Shown: positions 1 to 9,139, counted from the stretch's first letter. The stretch: 64,000 bases of DNA from Fuerstiella sp. (GCA_022447225.1 JAKVAZ010000006.1:434001-498000), one strand, 5' to 3'. A program made the numbers and translations. The notes: a model not told the origin generated them from the letters alone.

Positions 1-919
1 TTTTCAGCACCTGCTGCAGTTCAACAACATGAGGATCGTCGAATGAATGAGATTCCAGTTCTGCAAGAATATGTGAAAGCTGCCTGAGTGCCTGATTCAC
101 ACTGTCCACGGCAGCTGCCATGGCTCTGATCTGCGAACGAACCAGTAACATCAGCGGCATCTGCGCAAGCAGAACCAGCAACAATGTTGAATACCCCACA
201 ACACCTGCTGCGGCCATCAAAAACAGGACGATTCCCGCAAACCCAAACACAGCCGAACAAAGCACAATCCACGTCGGCACAGTCCGGGCCGCTTCTGCCG
301 CCCACCGATTCAAAGTTACTTCCGTATCACTCCAGTTGGCCGCATCATCAATGATGGCCAGACGTTCACGAAGATCCAGTTCATTGCGAAGAGACTCAGC
401 CATCTGCTGACGGTGAATGATTGTTTGCGCTGCAGGCACTTCTGTCATCCAGCGTGCGAGCAGCCGACGAGACGGGAGAGTCCGACACTGGCAGAGTTTC
501 TGAAACAACGATCCTGGACCAAACAGGTCAAGGTCACCGGACCAGGGATGTTCCGAACAAACAAATTCTTCACCGGATTCAGAAAGCTGCCTCCAGTGAT
601 TGGTCAGTCGCTGCAGACACGAAGAATACCACCGCTGAATACGAACGGTTGATCTCAGACGCTGCAGAGTTGGCCGATGAACCACCATTGCCAGAACCAG
701 AACAGCAGCCGTAATCGAGAACGGCAAAACGGCCCGGTGATCTGCAGTCAGCCACGTTCCCAGTACGATCAGCACCAGAAAAAGTGCTGTGCGAACACGC
801 ACAAACCTGCGGTCACGACGCTGAAGTAACAGCACCTGTCGAGTGGCCAGCTTCAGTCGATGACGGTAGGTCTCGGCCGCTTCCTGCGAACCGAATTCAA
901 TCGGTAATTCACCTTGCAA
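1..919 (-). CDS. Membrane-anchored MutS-like protein, N-terminal part (cut by window edge)
   Basis: I translated the reverse strand and found an open frame of about 306 codons running off the left edge. It starts at a TTG at 919, eight bases after the stop of the upstream gene; an in-frame TAG lies at 923-925. Residues about 44-60 and 64-81 look like membrane segments. Around residues 129-140 is the stretch DLDLFGPGSLFQ, followed by a run ending in LLARWM, which matches the connector/core region of MutS-family proteins (their usual form is D-L-D-L/I-F-G, then S-L-F-Q, then LA-W). A second hydrophobic pair lies near residues 220-262. The ATPase domain would lie outside the window. Family knowledge: MutS-related proteins with extra membrane segments occur in Planctomycetes and Bacteroidetes and are not the classical mismatch repair enzyme. 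Role unknown. The TTG start is my best guess because no ATG fits. Confidence 0.7.
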   Translation of the reverse strand, partial: MQGELPIEFGSQEAAETYRHRLKLATRQVLLLQRRDRRFVRVRTALFLVLIVLGTWLTADHRAVLPFSITAAVLVLAMVVHRPTLQRLRSTVRIQRWYSSCLQRLTNHWRQLSESGEEFVCSEHPWSGDLDLFGPGSLFQKLCQCRTLPSRRLLARWMTEVPAAQTIIHRQQMAESLRNELDLRERLAIIDDAANWSDTEVTLNRWAAEAARTVPTWIVLCSAVFGFAGIVLFLMAAAGVVGYSTLLLVLLAQMPLMLLVRSQIRAMAAAVDSVNQALRQLSHILAELESHSFDDPHVVELQQVLK

Positions 920-927
920 ATTCTAGC

Positions 928-2274
928 TCACTGTCTGTGACGTGGCCGTGGATTCACCGGACGGCGTTTGTCCTGTCCGCCACGCGGTGAGGTAAAAACG
1001 CGTTTGACTTCTTCCAGTGATGTCGTTCCGTTCACCACCAGACGTAGTGCGTCCCGCTGCATTGTCAGCTGTTTTTCAGTGTTCATCTGTTTGCGAATCG
1101 CTTTCACGTCACCACTTTCTGCGATGACTTCCTTCATTTCATCCGTCATTTCGAACACCTCATACGCAGCAACCCGTCCGTGATACGGACTTCCGTTACA
1201 CTTAGCGCAGAGTTCTTCCACTGACAAGGCTTCCGCGTGATCCTCCGGGGGTGGAACCGGAGCACGATACAGAACCGTGGTTTCCGGCGGCAGGCCCAGT
1301 TGCTTCAATAACTGAGGTCTTGGACGAAATGCCTGCTTGCAGTCTTTACACAGCCGCCGAATGAGTTTTTGAGAAATTACGGCCTTGAGTCCACTTAATA
1401 CTTTATCTGTACCGACCCAGTCGATCAGTTGCCTCACAGCATCTGCCGGCGTTCGAGCTGCCATCTCCCCAAAGAAGCACAGTCGGTCACAGTAATCAAA
1501 CACCAACTGAACCTGCTGCGGGTCATCAAACTTACCCAGGTAAACAGCATCACCTTCCCTGCGAATAACTCGATCCAGCCTGATTTCCAGATCAATTCCA
1601 GGTTCGTCATCCGAATCACTGACATTCACCAAGCGTTTTTCACCGACATCAGCAAAATTAAATACTGAGTACAAATACGGGTCCATGCAATGCATGGCCA
1701 CCAGCGACAACGACGTCACTCCTGATTCCGGACCTCCGCAGGACAGGATGATTCCGGATGCATCATCCCCGGGTGGAGGTGATGACATTGTCTGCAGTTT
1801 GGTTTTGAGCTGGGCAGGAAAACTAACTTCGGTGGGCGTAACGAATGACTCTCTGGGATCCTCCACGCGAATCCTCAACCGTTCCATTGCACCTTTGATC
1901 GGTAATGTGTCAACCAGCAGTCGATACTCCTGACCGTTAAACTCGGCCAGGATCCCGCCTTTTTGAGGTTTAACTCGTGACTGAACATCCAGCCCTGAGA
2001 GCAGTTTAACAATCTGAACAATGGCCACTCCCTGCTTTCCGGGAAATGCCCCCGCCGGGTAGGCAATTCCGTCCACCACAAACCGAACGATCAGCCTTGG
2101 TCCTTTGGACTCAGTGACGACAGAATGCGCACGTCGGGACAAAGCGTCAGAAATCATACGTTTGACCGGAATCAAACCGGCCTGCACCAGACGCGGATTC
2201 TTCTTAAGATTAGCTTCACGTCCGAACATGGGCCCCTGAAAGAGTACCTGCTCCGATTCTTCGACGTCTGACAC
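928..2274 (-). CDS. GspE/PilB-like protein with degenerate ATPase motifs
   Basis: 448 residues. The C-terminal half matches the type II secretion / type IV pilus ATPase family: a zinc-binding tetracysteine (C309, C312, C356, C359), the family signature CxKCNGSPYHGR, and a following YEVFEMTDEM segment. The nucleotide site is not conserved. Where the family has GPTGSGKTT, this protein has GGPESGVTS (residues 180-188), so the Walker A lysine is valine. Where the family has GEIRDxET, it has GKFDDPQQ (about 247-254), so the key glutamate is lysine. The N-terminal half is poorly matched. Inference: a non-hydrolysing paralogue, perhaps structural or regulatory in a secretion or pilus system. It is followed after eight bases by the MutS-like gene, so the two are probably co-transcribed. 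Confidence 0.75.
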   Translation of the reverse strand: MSDVEESEQVLFQGPMFGREANLKKNPRLVQAGLIPVKRMISDALSRRAHSVVTESKGPRLIVRFVVDGIAYPAGAFPGKQGVAIVQIVKLLSGLDVQSRVKPQKGGILAEFNGQEYRLLVDTLPIKGAMERLRIRVEDPRESFVTPTEVSFPAQLKTKLQTMSSPPPGDDASGIILSCGGPESGVTSLSLVAMHCMDPYLYSVFNFADVGEKRLVNVSDSDDEPGIDLEIRLDRVIRREGDAVYLGKFDDPQQVQLVFDYCDRLCFFGEMAARTPADAVRQLIDWVGTDKVLSGLKAVISQKLIRRLCKDCKQAFRPRPQLLKQLGLPPETTVLYRAPVPPPEDHAEALSVEELCAKCNGSPYHGRVAAYEVFEMTDEMKEVIAESGDVKAIRKQMNTEKQLTMQRDALRLVVNGTTSLEEVKRVFTSPRGGQDKRRPVNPRPRHRQ

Positions 2275-2539
2275 GCTGCCCGTCCTTTGATTGAAACGCT
2301 GGAATCACCTCTCAAGGTACGAATCCCGCCGTCATTCTGATGGACCAGATGGCAGGAGGCCAGCGCTACCGTGGTTTTCAGGCGGGTTTTGCAATGATGT
2401 CAGGCAGAATCCATGATTCGGCATTTTTCACGTTCGCGCATTTTCGGGAATCCTCAGTGATTCTGTACGCTCTGTTGTCCCGGCTGTGCCGGGACATGGT
2501 TAAGCTGCTGTATTCTACATTCACGACAGGTATTGGAAC

Positions 2540-3961
2540 ATGTCTTTGCTGCCAATCATTGACTCCAGGCCTGAACCATCTCGTCCACAAAACGCTGTCG
2601 GTCCGACAAAAGGAACGTACGCTTTTGTCAGTCTTGGTTGTCCCAAGAATCTGGTCGACAGTGAGAAAATGCTGGGACAGCTCGCACTGGACGGCTACCA
2701 ACTGGTACCGGAAGCCGATGGTGCGGACTTCGTGGTGGTCAACACCTGTGGGTTCATTGAAAGTTCACGTGACGAATCTCGGTCTGTGATTCAGGAAATG
2801 CTGGACCTTAAGTCGTCAGGACAGACAGGCGGGGTGATTGTTGCCGGCTGTTTGCCCCAGCGTCTCGAAGACGATGGCGGACTGCTGAATGAGATGCCGG
2901 ATATCGACCATGTCGTCGGTGTGTTTGGCCGGGACGAGATCGTCAGGGCCGCAGATAAACTGGTGGGTGGAATTACGGAACATCGGGAACTGTTCCGCCC
3001 CGCACCAATGAAGGCGCTGGACGACCGGGCTCGACTGAGAATCACCCCCTCCCACTACGCCTACCTGAAGATTTCCGAAGGGTGTGATCGGACATGCACG
3101 TTCTGCTCCATTCCCAAGATGAGAGGAAAACACGTTACGAAACCCATCGAGATGGTAATGGAAGAAGCCCGTGAACTGGCAACTGACGGCGTTCGCGAAC
3201 TGAACATAGTGGCTCAGGACACGACCTACTACGGACTCGATTATTACGGGGAAGTGCGACTGGCGGAATTGCTCAGACAGCTGGAAACCGTCGATCAGAT
3301 CGACTGGATCCGACTCATGTATCTGTACCCCGTTCATTTTAATGATGAGCTGATTCAGACAATTGCCGAATCATCAAAGATTCTGCCTTATCTGGATATG
3401 CCTCTTCAGCACATCAGTTCTCCGGTACTGAAACGCATGCAGCGCCGTGTGAACGGCACACAAACACGCGAACTGGTGAGCAAGCTACGGGAGACAATTC
3501 CCAATCTTGTATTGCGAACCACGTTCATTACGGGGTTCCCTGGTGAGACAGACAAAGACTTCGAGGAACTGTGTGACTTTGTCGCAGAAACCCGTTTTGA
3601 GCGAATGGGTGTGTTTACATATTCGGCAGAGCCGGGTACTCCGGCAATCCGCCTGGACGAACATTTGTCGGAAGCTGTGAAAGTTGAACGTCACAATCAA
3701 CTCATGACACTGCAGCAGTCGATTGCATTCGATCATGCTGAGTCACTCGTCGGATACGAAATCGATGTGTTGATCGACCAAGAGGTCGAAGAGAATGTCT
3801 GGGTGGGAAGATCATTTGCCGACGCCCCTGAAATCGATGCGTGTACATATGTTTCTGCAGAGAAGCTGGATCCTGGATCTCTCATCCCCGTTGAGATCCT
3901 GCGGCGTGATGAATACGATTTAATCGGAATTGCTGCTGAAGCTGATACGCCTGCCCCCTGA
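2540..3961 (+). CDS. rimO: Ribosomal protein S12 methylthiotransferase RimO
   Basis: 473 residues, the usual length. This radical-SAM enzyme adds a methylthio group to an aspartate of ribosomal protein S12. The N-terminal UPF0004 domain carries the three iron-sulfur cysteines C34 (LGCPKN), C70 (NTCGF) and C104 (AGCLPQ). The radical-SAM cluster motif CxxxCxxC is C182, C186, C189 (GCDRTCTFC). A C-terminal TRAM-like segment (about 400-465) completes the family order. The SLGCPKNLVDSE opening favours RimO over the related tRNA enzyme MiaB. The stretch before residue 25 is variable, so the exact start is not certain. It stands alone, with about 265 bases upstream shared with the divergent GspE-like gene. 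Confidence 0.95.
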   Translation: MSLLPIIDSRPEPSRPQNAVGPTKGTYAFVSLGCPKNLVDSEKMLGQLALDGYQLVPEADGADFVVVNTCGFIESSRDESRSVIQEMLDLKSSGQTGGVIVAGCLPQRLEDDGGLLNEMPDIDHVVGVFGRDEIVRAADKLVGGITEHRELFRPAPMKALDDRARLRITPSHYAYLKISEGCDRTCTFCSIPKMRGKHVTKPIEMVMEEARELATDGVRELNIVAQDTTYYGLDYYGEVRLAELLRQLETVDQIDWIRLMYLYPVHFNDELIQTIAESSKILPYLDMPLQHISSPVLKRMQRRVNGTQTRELVSKLRETIPNLVLRTTFITGFPGETDKDFEELCDFVAETRFERMGVFTYSAEPGTPAIRLDEHLSEAVKVERHNQLMTLQQSIAFDHAESLVGYEIDVLIDQEVEENVWVGRSFADAPEIDACTYVSAEKLDPGSLIPVEILRRDEYDLIGIAAEADTPAP

Positions 3962-4158
3962 AGGGGCCTGGTATATTATCTGTCAGCTGGAAACTCTGAG
4001 AACAATCGGCCGGCCCCGGACCAGCGAAGATACCGACCGACGGTTCGTGTAAAGCTGTCAATTTCCGACCCGGTGACATGGGGTTCCGGATCGATCATCA
4101 TGGAACCAGGTCTATTCGCGACTGACACTGCAGTTCGGAAGAGCAGGAATATAATCGA

Positions 4159-4779
4159 ATGACGGAGGACACGAATTCGGATTCTGTCAGATCAGATTCC
4201 ATTCACATCGGCCGGGAATCACTTAACCTGCCAAATCTGGTGACACTCAGCCGTCTTGTGCTGGCAGCCGTCCTGTTTGCCCTCATTGACAGTGGTCGCT
4301 GGTGGATCGCCAGTTCAATTTTGTTCGTGTTCGCTGCATCGACCGATGCGCTCGACGGCTGGCTGGCCCGCCGCTCCGGTCAGATCACCACACTTGGAAG
4401 AATCCTCGATCCCTTCGTTGACAAAATCATTGTCGGTGGAACATTTCTGTTTCTGCTGAGCCCCGGTGGTGAAAGATCTTCGGGGGTCACCCCTTGGATG
4501 GTTATCACAGTCATCGGTCGTGAAATGTTTGTGTCCAGCCTCAGAGGTTTTTTGGAGCAGTCTGGCCACGACTTTTCTGCCAGTTTCATCGGCAAGACAA
4601 AAATGGTTCTGCAATGTGTGGCCGTGACAGTGGCTCTGATCTCCCTCGCTCCCGAGCTGGACTGGCCGTGGCTGATTCCGGTTCGTGACTTTCTGCTGTG
4701 GCTGGCTGTCTGTGTGACTCTCTGGAGTGGTCTGATCTACGTTATTCGGGGCATCACACTGCTCAACCGAAAACCGTAA
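4159..4779 (+). CDS. pgsA: CDP-alcohol phosphatidyltransferase, PgsA-like
   Basis: 206 residues. It likely makes phosphatidylglycerol phosphate from CDP-diacylglycerol and glycerol 3-phosphate at the inner membrane. The CDP-alcohol phosphotransferase motif DxxDGxxAR...GxxxDxxxD is complete: D63, D66, G67, A70, R71, G80, D84, D88. About five hydrophobic segments surround it. Length and motif fit PgsA, but related enzymes with other alcohol substrates share them, so the substrate is inferred. It lies about 200 bases after rimO on the same strand. Its 3' end abuts a short tandem-repeat array and a convergent dipeptidase gene. Confidence 0.85.
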   Translation: MTEDTNSDSVRSDSIHIGRESLNLPNLVTLSRLVLAAVLFALIDSGRWWIASSILFVFAASTDALDGWLARRSGQITTLGRILDPFVDKIIVGGTFLFLLSPGGERSSGVTPWMVITVIGREMFVSSLRGFLEQSGHDFSASFIGKTKMVLQCVAVTVALISLAPELDWPWLIPVRDFLLWLAVCVTLWSGLIYVIRGITLLNRKP

Positions 4780-4794
4780 GACGGCTGGAAGCGG

Positions 4795-4872
4795 GCATCA
4801 CCTGGTCCGCATCACCTGGTCCGCATCACCTGGTCCGCATCACCTGGTCCGCATCACCTGGTCCGCATCACC
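4795..4872. repeat. 14-bp tandem repeat array, about 5.6 copies
   Basis: The unit GCATCACCTGGTCC repeats without mismatch at 4795, 4809, 4823, 4837 and 4851, followed by a partial copy (8 bases) at 4865-4872. It begins 15 bases after the pgsA stop codon and sits between two convergent genes. Perfect copies suggest recent expansion by replication slippage. The unit is not a multiple of three and lies outside any gene I support. Confidence 0.97.
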
Positions 4873-4911
4873 GATGCGTCCTGTGTTATTCACATCTGTC
4901 CTCTGACCGAC

Positions 4912-4941
4912 ACTGCGAAGAATTTTACTGCGAAGAATTTG
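4912..4941. repeat. 15-bp direct duplication across the dipeptidase stop codon
   Basis: ACTGCGAAGAATTTT at 4912-4926 is followed directly by ACTGCGAAGAATTTG at 4927-4941. On the reverse strand the second copy encodes the last residues of the dipeptidase (N-S-S-Q) and the next codon is its TAA stop at 4925-4927. The first copy is therefore an untranslated duplicate of the gene end. Confidence 0.9.
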
Positions 4942-6007
4942 ACCGGGGAAGAGCACGCATGGCGCACTCGATAAAATTGCCGTGAGCAATTGCTTTAACA
5001 TCCTCATCCGAGTATCCGCGCACCGTCAGAATGTCGAGCACCTTGCGGAGATCCGCAATGGAGTTCATGTCCTGTGGTGTCTGTTCTGTACCGAATCCAC
5101 CATCGAGATCGGTTCCAATCCCGACATGCCTGGCATTGCCCAGCAACTGGCAAACGTGGTCCACATGGTCAACAGCGTGTTCGATCGTCAATCCGGCTGA
5201 CTCGGGAGTCGTCGTTCCCCGTTTCCAGCCAGGGACGATCATCCACGCGTCAAACGCCAGTCCCAAAACTCCCCCTCGATCTGCAATCGCCCGAATCTGT
5301 TCATCTGTCAGCTGGCGAGGATCGTCGACCAGTGCCCGACAGTTGTGATGACTGGCCCAGACCGGTCCCTGATAAATGTCCAGCGCATCCCAGAATGTCT
5401 GCTCACACAGATGAGTCAGATCCAGCAGAATCCCAAGACGATCCATTTCCCGCAGCAGTTCTTTACCCTGCTCAGACAGTGGACCAACCTGGTCGTGACC
5501 AAGGGCGTAACGACCGGCTCCGTAGTGCGCCGGGCCCAGTGCCCGAAGTCCGTAATTCCAGGCGGTTTCCAGATCGTCCGGAGTTCGCATGGAATCAGCC
5601 CCTTCCAAACTCAGAATGTAGCCAATTGGCGTGTTGTCGGCGTCAGCATTCCACGATTCCAGATGACATGAAAGATCATCGGACGTGCGAATCATTTTCA
5701 GTTCACCGATGTCTTCCATGGCGCGATACCATGCCAGTTGCCCCTGAGTCATTGCCCACGCCTGTGGAGGTGATTCCCAGACGGCAACCGAAGCCCTCGG
5801 TTTCATACATCCGGCAATTTGGGTAGCAACGCAGACGCCGATTTCTGCTTTGCGCATTTCGCGAAAGGTGACGGTATTTCGCCCCCGGGACTTATGATCA
5901 TTTGTTTCTGCTTCAGCATTTCGCACATCGTCCAGCGAACGTCGCAGGTCCCGATTAAATTCAATCGCGTTGAGGCTGAGGTCCAGATGAGCGTCAAAGA
6001 TCAGCAT
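4925..6007 (-). CDS. Membrane dipeptidase family (peptidase M19)
   Basis: 360 residues from the chosen start at 6007 (MLIFDAHLD); a start three codons earlier is also open. M19 enzymes are zinc dipeptidases related to renal dipeptidase. The N-terminal metal motif HxD is H7 and D9 (FDAHLDL). Later family landmarks are an S-L-E-G-A-D segment (the bridging glutamate), D-L-T-H, and W-A-S-H-H-N-C-R (the second histidine pair). No clear signal peptide, so it is probably cytoplasmic. The true peptide substrate is unknown; some family members act on other amides. It converges on pgsA across a repeat-rich gap, and its last codons lie inside a 15-bp duplication. Confidence 0.88.
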   Translation of the reverse strand: MLIFDAHLDLSLNAIEFNRDLRRSLDDVRNAEAETNDHKSRGRNTVTFREMRKAEIGVCVATQIAGCMKPRASVAVWESPPQAWAMTQGQLAWYRAMEDIGELKMIRTSDDLSCHLESWNADADNTPIGYILSLEGADSMRTPDDLETAWNYGLRALGPAHYGAGRYALGHDQVGPLSEQGKELLREMDRLGILLDLTHLCEQTFWDALDIYQGPVWASHHNCRALVDDPRQLTDEQIRAIADRGGVLGLAFDAWMIVPGWKRGTTTPESAGLTIEHAVDHVDHVCQLLGNARHVGIGTDLDGGFGTEQTPQDMNSIADLRKVLDILTVRGYSDEDVKAIAHGNFIECAMRALPRSNSSQ

Positions 6008-6320
6008 CAGGAACACCTGTCATTTGCTTGTTAATATCTGAATTGTAACGTCAATGCCTGTCCGGCCGGGGAGTTCTCCCGGTACGGCATTGGTCAGACG
6101 CCATGACTGACCGACAGGAAACAGGTTATTCAATCTTCAGGCAGCGGCAATCCACACGTTCAGCAGAGTTAACTTCAGGACACCATAAATCCGAATCCCA
6201 GGAATGTCGCAGTAAACGACAGTCCGTAAAAGTTGATCGTGCGGATCGTGACTTTACGACGAAAAACGGCCAGAATGTTCGAGTGATTCCAAACCCAAAA
6301 TTCAGCCGAAATAAACAGAC
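6008..6320. other. Divergent intergenic region
   Basis: About 310 bases between the dipeptidase start (- strand) and the PAC2 gene start (+ strand). It must hold promoters for both, but I could not pick confident -35/-10 boxes. A 78-codon open frame at 6103-6339 shows no protein-like pattern and was not called. Confidence 0.5.
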
Positions 6321-7172
6321 ATGGAAAAGATGTCGATGAGTCCGCAGGAAGTAATCACATTCCGTGAAACTCCGTCACTGAAGGATGCAACGCTGTTGAT
6401 GGCATTCACCGGATGGATGGACGGGGGCGAAGTATCAACGGGAACCGTCAACCGAATCATTGATCTGCTGGAAGCAAAACCGTTTGCGGAACTAAATCCC
6501 GAACCCTTTTATATCTTCAATTTTCCCGGATCGATGGAGACAGCAGCCATGTTCAGGCCGGAGATCGAAATCGCCAACGGCCTGGTCACGAATGTAGAAA
6601 TGCCGAAAAACACCTTTTATCTTGATGAAACATCCAATCTGGTATTTTTCGTCGGCGCCGAGCCGCACCTCTGCTGGCCAACTTTTCGCGATACACTCAT
6701 TTTTCTCGCTGATCAGATCGGTATCTCGCGTTTTCTGTTCTCCGGCTCGTTCGGCGGAGCAGTACCTCATACACGCCAGCCACGGCTTTACATCACAGCC
6801 TCAGAGGAACGACTGCTCGACGCCATGCAGCCGTTTGGTGTTCGCCGGACCAGTTACAAAGGGCCAGGGTCATTTATGAGCTATCTAATGACCCAGGTGC
6901 CCTCCGCGGGTCTGGAGATGATTTCTCTGATTGCGGAAATCCCCGGGTACCTGCATGGCAGGAACCCAATGAGTATTGAGGCGGTCACCAGACAGCTGGC
7001 GGGAATTCTACAGTTGCCCCTAAAACTCGATTCGCTCCGCCAGGCGAGTAACAACTGGGAAGAAGAGGTCTCAACAATCGTCCAAGAAAATGACGAACTG
7101 CTTGAAAAAATTCGCGAAATGGAACGCGACTACGATGATGAACTCATCAGTGACGATTCATTTCCCGAATAG
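6321..7172 (+). CDS. PAC2 family protein
   Basis: 283 residues. The segment LLMAFTGWMDGGEVSTG near residue 25 and a later VPHTRQP stretch match the PAC2 family, bacterial relatives of eukaryotic proteasome assembly chaperone 2. The C-terminal third (about 235-275) is rich in E and D and probably forms a helix or short coiled coil. Bacterial PAC2 proteins have no settled function, and I see no proteasome genes in this window. Two in-frame ATGs lie close together (MEKMSMSP), so the start may be a few codons later. It converges on the TauD-like gene. Confidence 0.8.
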   Translation: MEKMSMSPQEVITFRETPSLKDATLLMAFTGWMDGGEVSTGTVNRIIDLLEAKPFAELNPEPFYIFNFPGSMETAAMFRPEIEIANGLVTNVEMPKNTFYLDETSNLVFFVGAEPHLCWPTFRDTLIFLADQIGISRFLFSGSFGGAVPHTRQPRLYITASEERLLDAMQPFGVRRTSYKGPGSFMSYLMTQVPSAGLEMISLIAEIPGYLHGRNPMSIEAVTRQLAGILQLPLKLDSLRQASNNWEEEVSTIVQENDELLEKIREMERDYDDELISDDSFPE

Positions 7173-7207
7173 CGTCGATCGACACTGCCCGTAGTCTCCG
7201 CGCACAT

Positions 7208-8077
7208 TCAAAGTGATGGCTGATCAAGTATCGTCAGACGCCGCATGACACGTCGTTCGGAAGCGGTGTCGTATGGCATAGAACGGTGCAGCGTACAGCG
7301 GTTGTCCCAGACCATCAGATCGCCAACCTGCCACTGATGAGCGTAGACAAACTCCGAACACGTAATGAGCTGATTCAGCTGTTCGATAAGAGCGCGACCT
7401 TCTCCATATTGCATTCCTGCAATCAATTCCGCCATATCACCCAGGTAGACTGTCGGTCGTCCGGTTTCCGGGTGAATTCTCACAATTGAGTGTTCGACAG
7501 GAGGAGAATTCCGCACCTGCTCAGCGGTTAACGGACTGGGATCACGCCGCTTTTTATGGAAATTGAGGTGGTGGACAGCACTCAACGATTCAACACGCCG
7601 TCTCATCGCTTCGCTCAGCGCTTCGTACGCTCCGTACATGTCGGCCAGTTCCGTTTCACCACCTTTGCACGGTGCATCCAGACAGCACAGCATCGTGGCG
7701 ATAGTACGACGCTGAGTCCATGATCCGTCCGTGTGCCAGTGCAATGTTCCTGGGTCCGGATGCCTGCCGTCCGGCTGTCCATCCTCGTTGAGATTGGTCA
7801 GCAGATACAGTTCCGGATACTGCTGATCGTGGAACTGATTCAGGACATGGACCTGCGGCTCACCGAAACGCTGTCCGAACCGCAGCTGTTGCTGCGAAGT
7901 AAGATGCTGGTCGCGGAAAACGAGTACCTGATACTTCAAAAATGCGTCGTAGATCTGCTGGAACAGATCGTCGGTAACACCTGCCGCGAGATTCACGCCC
8001 CCGATTTCTGCGCCCAGTGCAGACGGCAAAGATCTCGCAACAAAATCATCAGATGAGGCTGGGGGCAATACAGGCAT
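7208..8077 (-). CDS. TauD/TfdA-family iron(II)/2-oxoglutarate dioxygenase
   Basis: 289 residues, typical of the family. The iron-binding motif HxD is H115 and D117 (WHTDGSW), and the distal histidine is H264 (CTLHRSMP). Arginines shortly after (RRVMRR) fit the 2-oxoglutarate carboxylate site. These enzymes oxidise a small substrate while decarboxylating 2-oxoglutarate; taurine, 2,4-D and other compounds are known substrates. No sulfonate transporter genes lie beside it, so the substrate cannot be named. It stands alone between convergent PAC2 and the TVP38 gene further upstream. Confidence 0.88.
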   Translation of the reverse strand: MPVLPPASSDDFVARSLPSALGAEIGGVNLAAGVTDDLFQQIYDAFLKYQVLVFRDQHLTSQQQLRFGQRFGEPQVHVLNQFHDQQYPELYLLTNLNEDGQPDGRHPDPGTLHWHTDGSWTQRRTIATMLCCLDAPCKGGETELADMYGAYEALSEAMRRRVESLSAVHHLNFHKKRRDPSPLTAEQVRNSPPVEHSIVRIHPETGRPTVYLGDMAELIAGMQYGEGRALIEQLNQLITCSEFVYAHQWQVGDLMVWDNRCTLHRSMPYDTASERRVMRRLTILDQPSL

Positions 8078-8326
8078 AGAGATCTCATCGCCTGTTCAAC
8101 AGTGATCCTGACAACCCGAAAAATCGATCCCGGCTATTGACGGTGCGCCACGATTGATCTTGCGGAAAACATAAAGGCATCAGTAACTGCGTTTTACCGC
8201 GTCTGACCAGTCATCGCAACGCATCAATCATGACGGAGTCCTGAGGCAGCAACCACGATCATACGTCCGGCAACCGACGAGTCGCCGGATGCATCTGAAC
8301 GGCTCGTTCGGACGATCGATGTTTGA

Positions 8327-9139
8327 CTAATGTCCCGATGACGCATCAGAATCGACTTCGGTATCCGCCGCAGATCCCGTCCGTTTCTCGAATTTCCCCA
8401 AGAACTCCACCGCCTTTTTTAGCACCAGGGGCAGGAGTCCCAGAATCACAAAGGCACTCAGAAGCTGCGGAGAAACGATGTTACCGAATCCCTGAACCTG
8501 GAACGTCTGCAGGTCCGGGACGCTGCATCCGGCGTAAACATAAGCCATGGTTCCCGGCAGCATCCCAACCTGACTGACCAGCCAGAACGTACGTAACGGG
8601 AGCCGTGTTAGTCCCATCACCACGTTAATCACGAAGAATGGCACCAGTGGAATCAGACGCAAAGTAAACAGATAAAACGGACCGTCCGTCTCCAGTGCCA
8701 CGTTGAACGTGGCCAGACCGTCCTTGAATCTTTCCTGAATCGCTGTCCCAAAAATATAGCGGCTCAGCAGAAACGCTATCGACGCTCCGGTGGTGGACGC
8801 GAAGCTGACAAGGATCACGGTTGGAACAAATCCAAAGAACCAACCGTACGCCAGTGTCAAACCTGCAGCACCGGGAAGCGACAGACCAGTCACCACAACA
8901 TAAATCACGAATGCAGCAACGAACACAAAGACAGGAAACGCGTCATGGTAATACTTCAGTTGCTGTTCATGAGTGACAAGACTCTCGAGGTTGAGTGAGT
9001 CCTCAAAACTCCTGTAACCGAAGCCTGCCACAGCCAGGACACCGGCCAGGACAATGAATCTGATCACAATTCTGCTCACACCTGACTGGGGTTCGTTTGG
9101 TGACATGGTCTCAACTGAGTTCCGGTCAGAATCTGTCAT
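8327..9139 (-). CDS. TVP38/TMEM64 family membrane protein (DedA-like fold)
   Basis: About 270 residues from the ATG near 9139; a TTG start at 9238 is also open but adds an unlikely hydrophilic leader. After an N-terminal membrane segment, the core holds a GLSLPGAAGLTLAYGWFFG stretch and a later RLIPLVPFFVINVVMGL stretch. These are hallmarks of the VTT (SNARE-associated/DedA-like) domain, which has re-entrant loops and conserved glycine/proline/arginine. Family members act in the inner membrane in lipid or membrane-potential homeostasis; some are linked to undecaprenyl-phosphate recycling. The exact role here is not known. Confidence 0.85.
   Translation of the reverse strand: MTDSDRNSVETMSPNEPQSGVSRIVIRFIVLAGVLAVAGFGYRSFEDSLNLESLVTHEQQLKYYHDAFPVFVFVAAFVIYVVVTGLSLPGAAGLTLAYGWFFGFVPTVILVSFASTTGASIAFLLSRYIFGTAIQERFKDGLATFNVALETDGPFYLFTLRLIPLVPFFVINVVMGLTRLPLRTFWLVSQVGMLPGTMAYVYAGCSVPDLQTFQVQGFGNIVSPQLLSAFVILGLLPLVLKKAVEFLGKFEKRTGSAADTEVDSDASSGH

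Noticed and set aside
3950-3970. Short GC-rich hairpin at the rimO stop codon
   Set aside because: Five-pair stem with no T run following, so not a convincing terminator.
5074-5826. 250-codon + strand frame opposite the dipeptidase
   Set aside because: Arginine/proline-rich with no motif; it mirrors a gene with full M19 motifs on the other strand.
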